NCBI RefSeq assembly: GCF_000948985.2
Contig: NZ_CP059733.1
Location: forward strand, 682,001 to 746,000
Origin: Thalassomonas viridans
GTDB taxonomy: Bacteria; Pseudomonadota; Gammaproteobacteria; Enterobacterales; Alteromonadaceae
DNA: 64,000 nt
Direction of reading: 5' to 3'
Below, in pieces: positions 44,351 to 52,320 of the stretch (positions within the stretch are counted from its first letter, which is position 1; each line of letters begins with the position of its first letter). The position numbers and the translations under genes were made by a program. Under the pieces are notes generated by a model. It did not search any database. It was given only the letters and a program-made list of their open reading frames with translations, and had not been told where the DNA came from.

Positions 44351-46826
44351 TTGCATTCTGTTTGATTTAGACGGCACCCTGATCGATACCCTGACGGATA
44401 TTACCAATGCCATGAACCGGACTTTCCTGTCGTTTGGTCTCCCGCCGCAGCCGCTGTCGGTGTACCGCAAACTGATTGGTGGCGGTTCGAAAAACATGGT
44501 GGAGACCCTGGTGCCGGAAGGTTTGGATAAACAAAGAATCTTTGCCCATTACCTGCTGGAATATGAGCAGCACTCCCTGGTGGAAACCCGTCCCTATCCG
44601 GGAGTACACCAGGCTTTGCGCCAGTTCCAGCAAATGGGGCTTAAGCTGGTCGTGGTCACCAATAAGCATCACCACCAGGCGGTGTCGCTGTTAACAAAAC
44701 TGTTTCCGGATATTCATTTTCATGCGGTGCAGGGCGTGGTTGAAGATATGCCGAAAAAACCCCATCCGCAGATGGCGTTAACGGCTTTGGCGCAAACAGC
44801 CTGCCGGGCGCAAAAATGCCTGTTTGTCGGGGACACGGCAACGGATATGAAAACGGCGCAGGCGGCCGGCATAAGTTCGGTTTATGTGTCCTGGGGTTAT
44901 GGTGCTCTGAGCGGCAGCGCTGAAATGCCCGATGGCCGGAGCGCAGATTTTACCATCACCAATATTTCACAGCTGGCGGACCTGGTGCAGGCGTCAAAGG
45001 ATAAAGAGGGAAGAAACATGAAAACTATCGCCGGGGACGAGGGCGGCTTCAATAAAGCGGCTATGGCAGAGCAATTGCTGCCAGTGATCCAAAGCTATCT
45101 GGTTGCGGATGAGCAGGACAAGTTTAATGAGCAGGGGGCGGCTTTGCTGTTAGGCCAGCTGATCTATTTTATTGAAAAAGACTTGCCGCTTGAGTTTATC
45201 CTGCCGGGGTTTCCCTGCAAGTCCCCCAATGATGTCGATAAAAGCTTTTCTGTGATGCCGGATTACGGCGAAGTGCGGGCGATTGAACGCCTGGATGAGT
45301 TTGCCGGCCGGCTTAATGGTTTATATGCCCCTGGCTGCCGGGTAACCATTTTAAGCGACGGCACCACTTTCTCCGATATTGTCTGTGTGGCGGAAGAAGA
45401 CAAGGAGGCCTATAAAGCGGCGTTGCGCAAGCTGACGGTGACGGAAAATATCTGTTGGGCGGATCTGTCTTCGCTGCTCGAACCCGGCAAAAGCAATGCT
45501 GCAGCCTTGAGCTGCCAGGCTAAGAGAAAAGCCCTGGTGAACCTGGTTGCACCGGGGCCGCGCGCCTTTGAAAAGTTTGTCGCCAAGGTACAGGGCGACA
45601 GCGAGCAGGCCGGGGTGCACGACAAGCTTTGCAGCTATCTTTACCATGACATTCATTTAGAACGTTTCAGCGAAGGAGACAGGGACACTTATCTTGAGTC
45701 CATCAGCGAAAAAGCCTACCAGATGATGTACCGCGGCCGGGCGCTTAGTTACGGCATTGAGCAGGCTTTCCCGCATCATATCCGCTTGTCTGTTCATCAG
45801 TATGATAACGCCGGGCCTAAGTTTACCTTTGCGCTCACCGATCATCAGCAAAAAAGCATCTCTCCCTGGCATACCGTGCCGGTGCGTTTGCTTAACGGCC
45901 AGTATCTGCAGCTGCCCCATTCGCTGGCAAAAGAAAAGCTGCTGGCCAAGGTTACTTTGGGAGAGCATAACTGGCTTTACCTGGAAGTGCCTGCAAGTGA
46001 GTTTTCAGACTATGGTTATCAGGTGATCAAGGGCCCTAAGTTCGGCTTGAAAATATCGGCCCCGGCAGGCAAAGGTTATGAGATCTTTTCTGCAGATTTG
46101 CTGCAGCAGCTCAGCGAAGAGTTCGGCTTTGTGGTATTAAGCCAGGCCGGATTTGAGCAACAGGATCAGCTGGTAGATTTTTGCCAGGCATTCGGGGATA
46201 TTTACCAGTGGCAGTTTGGTCCTGTGCATGTGGTGAAACCTGAGGAAAATCCCGACGGTTTTGTCCATTCCATTGAAAAAACGCCTTTGCACTGGGATTT
46301 GAGCATGCTGCCCGCCGGCGACAAATATGTCGAGCAAAACCCCTGGTTTGCCGCCAGCACCTTTATGCTTTACTGCAAAACGCCGCCGGCTGCCGGCGAA
46401 GGGCAGACCACTCTGGTGGACAGCCGCATGGCGCTGAAAATTGCCGGGCAGGAAAAGGTTAATCTGTGGCGGGAAACGGAAATTACCTATGAAACCAAGA
46501 TGACCTATTTTGGCGGCGTACCGCGTGCCTATCCCCTGGTATTTGAGCACCCGAAAACCGGTGAAGATATTTTCCGTTACCAGGAAGGCAGTGAGCTGGA
46601 AATGCAAAAGTTCCTGTTAAGTTCAGATAGTTTGTCCGGGCAGGCACTGGAAGATTTGATTGCTGATGTCAATGCCATTGCCTACGACGAACGTTGTCTG
46701 GTGGCGCATGAATGGCAGGCGGGGGATCTGGTGATTATCGATAATTATTATACCCTGCACGGGCGCCTGGCAATGTCGGAAAAGTCGATGTCGCGCGAAC
46801 TGTGGCGGGTACAATGTTTTAATTGA
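44343..46826 (+). CDS. HAD phosphatase - isonitrile synthase - 2OG dioxygenase fusion
   Basis: 827 aa in one frame. Residues 1-220 are a Gph-like HAD phosphatase with all four motifs (LFDLDGTLID, VVTNK, KKPHPQM, FVGDTATDMKTA). Residues about 226-560 are a DIT1/PvcA synthase (LPGFPCKSPNDVDKSFSVMP, CRVTILSDGTTFSDIV). Residues about 565-827 are a TauD/PvcB-type Fe(II)/2-oxoglutarate dioxygenase (HWD iron motif in TPLHWDLSM, distal His-Arg in YYTLHGRLAM). In known pathways the dioxygenase converts the isonitrile amino acid to a vinyl isonitrile. The phosphatase could act on a sugar phosphate linked to the ribulose 5-phosphate co-substrate; that is inference. An ATG at 45018 (residue 226) preceded by AGAGGGA could also give a separate synthase-dioxygenase. 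It overlaps the upstream synthase gene. Confidence 0.85.
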   Translation: MVNCILFDLDGTLIDTLTDITNAMNRTFLSFGLPPQPLSVYRKLIGGGSKNMVETLVPEGLDKQRIFAHYLLEYEQHSLVETRPYPGVHQALRQFQQMGLKLVVVTNKHHHQAVSLLTKLFPDIHFHAVQGVVEDMPKKPHPQMALTALAQTACRAQKCLFVGDTATDMKTAQAAGISSVYVSWGYGALSGSAEMPDGRSADFTITNISQLADLVQASKDKEGRNMKTIAGDEGGFNKAAMAEQLLPVIQSYLVADEQDKFNEQGAALLLGQLIYFIEKDLPLEFILPGFPCKSPNDVDKSFSVMPDYGEVRAIERLDEFAGRLNGLYAPGCRVTILSDGTTFSDIVCVAEEDKEAYKAALRKLTVTENICWADLSSLLEPGKSNAAALSCQAKRKALVNLVAPGPRAFEKFVAKVQGDSEQAGVHDKLCSYLYHDIHLERFSEGDRDTYLESISEKAYQMMYRGRALSYGIEQAFPHHIRLSVHQYDNAGPKFTFALTDHQQKSISPWHTVPVRLLNGQYLQLPHSLAKEKLLAKVTLGEHNWLYLEVPASEFSDYGYQVIKGPKFGLKISAPAGKGYEIFSADLLQQLSEEFGFVVLSQAGFEQQDQLVDFCQAFGDIYQWQFGPVHVVKPEENPDGFVHSIEKTPLHWDLSMLPAGDKYVEQNPWFAASTFMLYCKTPPAAGEGQTTLVDSRMALKIAGQEKVNLWRETEITYETKMTYFGGVPRAYPLVFEHPKTGEDIFRYQEGSELEMQKFLLSSDSLSGQALEDLIADVNAIAYDERCLVAHEWQAGDLVIIDNYYTLHGRLAMSEKSMSRELWRVQCFN

Positions 46827-46915
46827 TACCGACGCTTTGTCCGATTATGGGAGCCGGATAGCGGCTCCCTTCTTAATCGACAATAAGTTATGCTGCCAGT
46901 GCCGGATGGGTCTAG

Positions 46916-47650
46916 TTACTGTATTTGTCCTGAAGGAGTAAAATGCCAGCGGTTATCCCTCATCATGCCGCCAGAGGCGGAAATAGTTTCTTTACCGTCC
47001 AGGCTAAGCAGTTGACGCTGTTTTCCCCAGCGGGGTTGACCGTATTCAAATAAAAATACACCATTATTTTTATACACTTTTACCGTACGGCTGCCAGCGT
47101 TTAATACATGAAGCTGATCGCTGCTATCAAGGGTCAAGCTGGTAGGGCCATTCAGCTGCTCGGCTAAATCGATACCGAAGTCGCCTATATATCCCAAGAT
47201 ATCTCCCTGGTGGCTTAACCAGGTGATTTGATGTTGCCCGCCGTTCAGGATAAAGATATTACCCATAGAATCTAAGGCAAAGTCTTTTATTAAAGAGACG
47301 GAGTCCGGCAATGCTATAGTATTTTGTTCATTGCCTTGCTGATCATAGGTGCGGATCACAGATTCTGTTTCAAACCAGACGTAAATATTTTCCTGGTACT
47401 GGCGGGCGATGCGCATAGTGAGCGGGAAGCTGACATCATGGCCGCCTGGAGCGGTCACCTGTTTAAGAGGCGCTTGAATACCAAGACGGGCGATTTTGCT
47501 TGCCGATAAACGGCTATTGCCTGCGGCTGTATCTTTTACTTTGGCAGCAAATAAATCACCGCTAATATCAGACATGGCAAAACTCTGCATTGGTATTGCT
47601 AAGCTACCGGCAACAGCTGAGCCGGAAAGGATAAATTGTCGACGATCCAT
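46916..47650 (-). CDS. Tat-exported beta-propeller (NHL-like) protein
   Basis: 244 aa. MDRRQFILSGSAVAGSLAIP is a twin-arginine-type signal with an AxA-like end near QSFA. The mature part has NHL-like blades (FALDSMGNIFILNGG, SLTLDSSDQLHVLNAGSRTV), enough for a partial or five-bladed propeller. It is convergent with the isonitrile fusion, 89 bp away. Function unknown. Confidence 0.65.
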   Translation of the reverse strand: MDRRQFILSGSAVAGSLAIPMQSFAMSDISGDLFAAKVKDTAAGNSRLSASKIARLGIQAPLKQVTAPGGHDVSFPLTMRIARQYQENIYVWFETESVIRTYDQQGNEQNTIALPDSVSLIKDFALDSMGNIFILNGGQHQITWLSHQGDILGYIGDFGIDLAEQLNGPTSLTLDSSDQLHVLNAGSRTVKVYKNNGVFLFEYGQPRWGKQRQLLSLDGKETISASGGMMRDNRWHFTPSGQIQ

Positions 47651-47822
47651 AATTTGTCTCTTCTTATTGTTAACAACAGGTTAAGTTATGGTTTCATAGT
47701 GCAGCTATTTATACAAGCCGTATGTAATAATTCATTGTATTTAATGTTATATTCATAAGCTGTCTTTACCGAAATATTGAGTAGTGTTTCATTGCTTTTC
47801 ACCTTGATCTTTAAGGAGTCTC

Positions 47823-48404
47823 ATGTCGGCTGTAATCGCTTTTGCTAAACTTCCTGCTGTCTTCGACGTCAACGGCCTGAACCGGGATCTTGGCTCCCTG
47901 GAGTCTGAGAGCTGGATCGAGCATGTCAATAAACGTGACTATCAGGGGGGCTGGGATGTTTTGCCGTTACGTTGCCCCCGTAAGTTTCTTGAGCAGCATG
48001 TCATTTTACAAAGTTTTGCTATAGAAGCAGGTGATGACTGGGCAAATTTACCTGTCCTTGAGTTATGCCCTGCAATTGCTGCAGTGCTGGACTATTTTCA
48101 ATGTCCGCTGAAGGCGGTGCGCTTAATGCGCCTCAACCCCGGCGCTTATATTCAGCCTCACAGGGATAAGGAGCTGGCGATAGAGTATGGGGAAGCGCGT
48201 ATTCATCTGCCTATTTGCGGCGCCGAACAGGTCGAGTTTTTAGTCGATGGCAAAATTGTCCCTATGGGGGCCGGGGAGTTGTGGTACCTTAATGCTGATA
48301 TGGAACACTCGGTACGCAACAACGGCACCGGGGCGAGAGTTAACCTGGTGATTGACTGTACAGTCAATGCCTGGTTGAAATTGATAATTGAAAGTAACGG
48401 TTAA
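47823..48404 (+). CDS. Aspartyl/asparaginyl beta-hydroxylase family protein
   Basis: 193 aa Fe(II)/2OG oxygenase of the AspH type (PF05118), which hydroxylates Asp or Asn side chains or free substrates. YIQPHRDKE gives the first iron His, DMEHSVRNN the second, and ARVNLVIDCTVN the Arg that holds 2-oxoglutarate. The double-stranded beta-helix core is complete. It opens the run of genes leading to the tail-collar proteins, and the giant protein of that run is very rich in Asp and Asn, making it a possible target (inference). Confidence 0.85.
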   Translation: MSAVIAFAKLPAVFDVNGLNRDLGSLESESWIEHVNKRDYQGGWDVLPLRCPRKFLEQHVILQSFAIEAGDDWANLPVLELCPAIAAVLDYFQCPLKAVRLMRLNPGAYIQPHRDKELAIEYGEARIHLPICGAEQVEFLVDGKIVPMGAGELWYLNADMEHSVRNNGTGARVNLVIDCTVNAWLKLIIESNG

Positions 48405-48427
48405 AAGCCTTTTTCTGGTTTGAAGCT

Positions 48428-49270
48428 TTATTGGGAGAAGGGAAATTGCTCTTCTGCCCGTAAGGTTTGTTTATCTATGGTCAACTCATGATATCCCAGT
48501 GTATTGGCCAGCTTGATAATCTCCGGGTGCCGGAAAATTTCTTCGGGATTAACGTCTGCCTGTATCATTCCGCCATAGCTGTCTATCTTGTTCTCTGTGC
48601 AGTATTCCTTGCTAGCTGATATTTGTCCGGCAGTAGCAGTTAGTCCCAGAAACTGCGTGAGCCTGTTGAGGGACTGCTTGGTAAACAGGGTTTCATAGCT
48701 GATATTTAGCCAATGGTTTAGTGGCCCGTCTTGCTGATAGGCTAATGCCTGCATGTGTACTTCACCCCAATAATAAAGGCACTTTTCAAAGGGGGATAGC
48801 TGCTGCCAGTTTTGTTGGTAGCAGGGAAGTTTTGCTCCCGGGGCGAAAGGTGTGAACAGCTCTTTTTCCGGCAGATGCGGTAAAAAAGGTGGTACAAAGG
48901 CATTGAGTTTTAACCAGGATACAGACGTATAAACCGGGTGGCGGGTTAAATGGATCACTTTTACCGGCACTTTAAGCCTGTCGGCAAACCAGGATATATG
49001 CCGCCAGCAGGGAAAGCCGGTTTCTATATAGTTTTTCCCCCGGGCTAAGAATTGTTGAATATCATCTAAGTGTTGCTCAATGATATCTTTGTTGGTTGTC
49101 AGTGCGGCTGAAGGGGCATTGGCTATTGGCGCATATTGATTACCTAAGGGTTCGTGTCTTACCTCGGTATTTGTGTTGCTGTGTTGTGCCAATAATTCAA
49201 TTAAATACCGGGTCAGCCACTGGGTACCGCAACGACCGGTGGAAAGAATAAAGCAGGCATAATTTTTCAT
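48428..49270 (-). CDS. Sulfotransferase-family protein
   Basis: 280 aa. The 5'-phosphosulfate loop is STGRCGTQWL and the 3'-phosphate motif is HLTRHPVYTSVSWLK, both binding PAPS. WLNISYETLF is the usual late strand. Cytosolic; the acceptor could be a carbohydrate, a tyrosine or a small molecule. It faces the AspH gene tail-to-tail, 23 bp apart, suggesting a common functional setting although on the opposite strand. Confidence 0.8.
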   Translation of the reverse strand: MKNYACFILSTGRCGTQWLTRYLIELLAQHSNTNTEVRHEPLGNQYAPIANAPSAALTTNKDIIEQHLDDIQQFLARGKNYIETGFPCWRHISWFADRLKVPVKVIHLTRHPVYTSVSWLKLNAFVPPFLPHLPEKELFTPFAPGAKLPCYQQNWQQLSPFEKCLYYWGEVHMQALAYQQDGPLNHWLNISYETLFTKQSLNRLTQFLGLTATAGQISASKEYCTENKIDSYGGMIQADVNPEEIFRHPEIIKLANTLGYHELTIDKQTLRAEEQFPFSQ

Positions 49271-49563
49271 CTATTTGTCTGATTATTTTGCAGATATTTA
49301 TTTTAGAATAACCATTTTATCCTGTATTAAACAGTTTTTGTTGAAACTGTTTACGGATATGAATTATTCAGCTATCTTAGTTTTATAAATTTATTTCAAT
49401 AAGTTATCAGTGCTTAACAAAGCTGCTGTCGATAACTGTCTGTTGTTGAAATTATCAGCTTTCAGTCAGTATTGATCTTTCCCAAGCAGTGTTAACAGCA
49501 GCAAACCTCAGAGTCAGTTTTACTGGAGGGTTTGCTGTAAAAACAACATTAAGGCAGGAAAAT
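49271..49563. promoter_or_regulatory. Promoter and hairpin before DUF6916 gene
   Basis: 293 bp. CAGCAAACC (49499-49507) pairs with GGTTTGCTG (49529-49537), a 9-bp stem 27 bp before the DUF6916 start, without a T-run; it could be a leader attenuator or protein site. Upstream is AT-rich promoter-like DNA shared with the divergent sulfotransferase gene. Confidence 0.4.
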
Positions 49564-49872
49564 ATGGATGCTTACAATTACCAGCAACTTTCGCAACTGC
49601 TCGGCGAGACGGTGCAGGTTTCCGATCAACAAGGCAATCAAGTGGATTTTAAGATCGCAGAAGTGAATAAAGGCCAACTTGACGGCGAACAATGGGAAGC
49701 CTTTTCCGTTATCTATACCAGCGATACACCTATGAATATTTCCCAAGGCACTTATCGTTTTTCCCACCAGGCATTTGGTGAAATTGATTTATTTCTCTCC
49801 CCCAATAGTGCTGCCGAATTTGAGACGATAGTGACCCGTTCAAGAGCCGACAAGGCTCAGGAAAACTCATAA
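49564..49872 (+). CDS. DUF6916-type protein
   Basis: 102 aa from the ATG at 49564 after AGGAAAAT. Begins with a YQQLSQLLGETVQV segment and ends ISQGTYRFSHQAFGEIDLF, the pattern of DUF6916 proteins, which sit beside phage-tail-collar/microcystin-dependent-protein genes in many bacteria. Small beta-rich, no signal peptide. A structural or chaperone role for the collar proteins is inferred only from this association. Confidence 0.7.
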   Translation: MDAYNYQQLSQLLGETVQVSDQQGNQVDFKIAEVNKGQLDGEQWEAFSVIYTSDTPMNISQGTYRFSHQAFGEIDLFLSPNSAAEFETIVTRSRADKAQENS

Positions 49873-49926
49873 ACACAAAGTTAACAGAATGTAATATAGG
49901 GTAATACCGGATAAAAACAGCAGATG

Positions 49927-50427
49927 TTAAGGTGTCCACTGCATCAGTAAATAAATTTCATTGGTCTGGGTTTTAAGTTCAAATCCCAGGCGCTGGTAAA
50001 GGTTTTTGGCAGGGTTGTTGTGTTCAACATGTATGGTCACAGCTTTATTGACGGCTTTGGCTTGCTCAAACAATTGCTTAAACAAATAGCTGCCAAGACC
50101 CTTATTTTGATAGTCGGGAGTCAGGGTAATATCTACGATGCGGATTTCCCTGTCCCAGTGGTCGACAAATAAACGGCCGATAGCCTGGCCGTCGAATTCG
50201 ATAATATCGAATTTGTCGCTGTTGTAATGGTGCAGGTAATGCTGGTACTGGGCATTAAACTGTTGTTGGATAAAGGCCTCTTTTTCCTGTCGGGTGAAGT
50301 TGGTCATGGCCAGCTCGGCTTCGCGGGTAGAGGCATATAGAGCCTGCATAAAAGCCAGATCGTCTGTGGTGTGTTTTCTCAGGGATACGAGATGGTGCCA
50401 GTTTTTTTCTTGCATAGCTGTCAGCAA
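49927..50427 (-). CDS. GNAT-family N-acetyltransferase
   Basis: 166 aa. TPDYQNKGLGSYLFKQLFEQ is the acetyl-CoA motif A (Q-x-x-G-x-G), followed by IHVEHNNPAKNLYQRLGFEL. It is of the peptide or amine N-acetyltransferase kind and overlies the gap between DUF6916 and the first collar gene, on the opposite strand. GNAT genes recur within collar-protein clusters, so modification of a cluster product is possible. Confidence 0.85.
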   Translation of the reverse strand: MLTAMQEKNWHHLVSLRKHTTDDLAFMQALYASTREAELAMTNFTRQEKEAFIQQQFNAQYQHYLHHYNSDKFDIIEFDGQAIGRLFVDHWDREIRIVDITLTPDYQNKGLGSYLFKQLFEQAKAVNKAVTIHVEHNNPAKNLYQRLGFELKTQTNEIYLLMQWTP

Positions 50428-50517
50428 ACCTGTCTGCAGTTAGAGGTAAATATCAATAAGTTATTAAGCTAATTGTGGAATTTTCCATAATTAATGTAAA
50501 GAGCGAAGGAGAAGATA

Positions 50518-51045
50518 ATGGCAGAACCTTTTATCAGTGAAATACGCATGTTTGGATTTAATTTTGCGCCGCGAAAATGGGCGCTTTGTGACGGGCAGGA
50601 GTTGCCTATAAACCAGAACCAGACCCTGTTTGCACTTATCGGCACGACTTTTGGCGGTAACGGCGTCAGCAACTTTGCCCTGCCGGATATGCGCGGCCGG
50701 GTGCCGGTACACCGGGGGAATTATCAGACCTTGGGGGCAAAAGGCGGCAGCGAACAGGTCACCCTAAGTGAAGCCCAGCTGCCAGCCCATAGCCATACAC
50801 TGGAAGCGACCTCGGACTATGGTGAAACCAAGACGTTTGCCGGCACCAACCTGGCTGCGGCGTATGATCAACGTACCGGCCAACCCCTGGATATGTATAA
50901 GGCACCGGTGAGCTCTGAATTAACGACACTCAATAGCGCAAGTATCACAGATGCCGGCGGCGGTTTGCCTCATGAAAATATGCAGCCATCGCTTGTGATG
51001 AATTTTTGCATGGCCCTCGAAGGCGTGTTTCCTTCAAGAAATTAA
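50518..51045 (+). CDS. Phage-tail-collar/microcystin-dependent-protein homolog 1
   Basis: 175 aa. MAEPFISEIRMFGFNFAPRK followed by WALCDGQELPINQNQTLFAL and LPDMRGRVPVH, with AQLPAHSHTL, are the MdpB-like tail-collar pattern. The last part (LPHENMQPSLVMNFCMALEG) completes a small trimeric fibre-tip-like domain. There is no signal peptide. First of three tandem paralogs; spacing to the next is 15 bp, so they are one operon. Confidence 0.88.
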   Translation: MAEPFISEIRMFGFNFAPRKWALCDGQELPINQNQTLFALIGTTFGGNGVSNFALPDMRGRVPVHRGNYQTLGAKGGSEQVTLSEAQLPAHSHTLEATSDYGETKTFAGTNLAAAYDQRTGQPLDMYKAPVSSELTTLNSASITDAGGGLPHENMQPSLVMNFCMALEGVFPSRN

Positions 51046-51060
51046 TCAGGAGATTGAAAA

Positions 51061-51594
51061 ATGAGTGAACCTTTTATCGGTGAAATTCGCATGTTTGCGG
51101 GTAACTTCGCCCCTAAAAACTGGGCATTTTGTGATGGTCAACTCCTGGCAATTAGCAGTAACGAAGCCCTGTTCTCCCTGCTAGGCACTAACTATGGAGG
51201 GGACGGGCGAAGCTCGTTCGGCTTGCCGGAAATGCGCGGCCGCCTGCCTATGCATATGGGGCAGGGAGCCGGTTTGAGCAACCGGAACTTAGGCTCCCGG
51301 CCGGGAGTTGAAAGAGTGACTTTAACCTCAGATCAAATGCCGGCCCATAGCCATGCTCTGGTGGCAAGCCTGGGAGAAGCGGATGCAAGCGACCCGGCAG
51401 GGAGAGTGATCGCCTCGCAAACGGATGGTGACATGCCTTATGCCGTTACACCCGGTGTGCCGACAAGTATTCAGGATATGGATAGCCGTAGCCTGTCTTC
51501 GGCAGGTGATAGTTTGCCCCATAACAATATGATGCCTTATCTGGGGGTGAATTTTATTATCTCTTTATTAGGGGTATATCCAAGCAGAAACTAA
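51061..51594 (+). CDS. Phage-tail-collar/microcystin-dependent-protein homolog 2
   Basis: 177 aa. Same plan: EPFIGEIRMFAGNFAPKNWA, FCDGQLLAIS, LPEMRGRLPMH, DQMPAHSHAL and LPHNNMMPYLGVNFIISLLG. The central variable loop (about 95-145) differs from paralog 1, which is where receptor specificity resides in fibre tips. AGGAG precedes the ATG. Confidence 0.88.
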   Translation: MSEPFIGEIRMFAGNFAPKNWAFCDGQLLAISSNEALFSLLGTNYGGDGRSSFGLPEMRGRLPMHMGQGAGLSNRNLGSRPGVERVTLTSDQMPAHSHALVASLGEADASDPAGRVIASQTDGDMPYAVTPGVPTSIQDMDSRSLSSAGDSLPHNNMMPYLGVNFIISLLGVYPSRN

Positions 51595-51702
51595 GGGTGG
51601 TTTTATTGGGCTTTTTTGGCACCGGCAATATCTCAGCTGTGATGCCTGATGATGCAAAGACAGTGAAACGAGTTAAGCGAACAGGATTTTAGGAAAATTA
51701 TT

Positions 51703-52242
51703 ATGTCAGAACCTTTTATTGCCGAAGTAAGAATGTTTGGCTGTAGTTATGCCCCCCGTGGCTGGGCCTTTTGTGATGGCCAGATTTTACCCATAGCTGA
51801 AAATGCTACTTTATTCTCCCTGATAGGCACTACCTATGGCGGCGATGGCCGCACGACTATGGCCTTGCCGGACCTGATGGACAGGGCGCCGTTGCATCCG
51901 GGGCAGGGGCCGGGATTAAGCCGGCGTTTGCTGGGTTATCCCGGCGGCACTATGACCGAAACCTTAGTCGAGGAGCAGATACCGGCTCACAGCCATACCC
52001 TTAAAGGGGCTTCTGTTAAGGGCAGCTCGGGGACGCCGGATGAATCCCTGTTTCTTGGCCAGGATAAATCAGCACCGGCCGAGAGTATCTTTTATCTGGC
52101 AGAAGGGAAAAGCCTGGATGCGCCCATGTCTGGCAGTTCGATACAAATAAGTGGCGGCGGGCAGAGTCATAGCAATATGCAGCCTTTTTTAGCGGTGAAC
52201 TTTTGTATTGCCCTGACCGGTCTTTACCCGATGAGAAACTAA
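51703..52242 (+). CDS. Phage-tail-collar/microcystin-dependent-protein homolog 3
   Basis: 179 aa. EPFIAEVRMFGCSYAPRGWA, FCDGQILPIA, LPDLMDRAPLH and EQIPAHSHTL match the other two. It ends FLAVNFCIALTGLYPMRN; the terminal G-x-(F/Y)-P-x-R-N is common to all three. Separated from homolog 2 by 108 bp. It closes the collar triplet and is followed by a subtilase in the same direction. Confidence 0.88.
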   Translation: MSEPFIAEVRMFGCSYAPRGWAFCDGQILPIAENATLFSLIGTTYGGDGRTTMALPDLMDRAPLHPGQGPGLSRRLLGYPGGTMTETLVEEQIPAHSHTLKGASVKGSSGTPDESLFLGQDKSAPAESIFYLAEGKSLDAPMSGSSIQISGGGQSHSNMQPFLAVNFCIALTGLYPMRN

Positions 52243-52320
52243 GGGAAGCAGCTTGCGGGCTTGCTTTATACAGTGAAAAATACAGGTTAAAAGCAAGCCC
52301 CGGCAGACAGGTTATCCGTG

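Noticed and set aside
50518..52242. Prophage remnant suggested by tail-collar domains
   Set aside because: No other phage gene, integrase or att-like repeat nearby; MdpB-like collar proteins are common outside phages.
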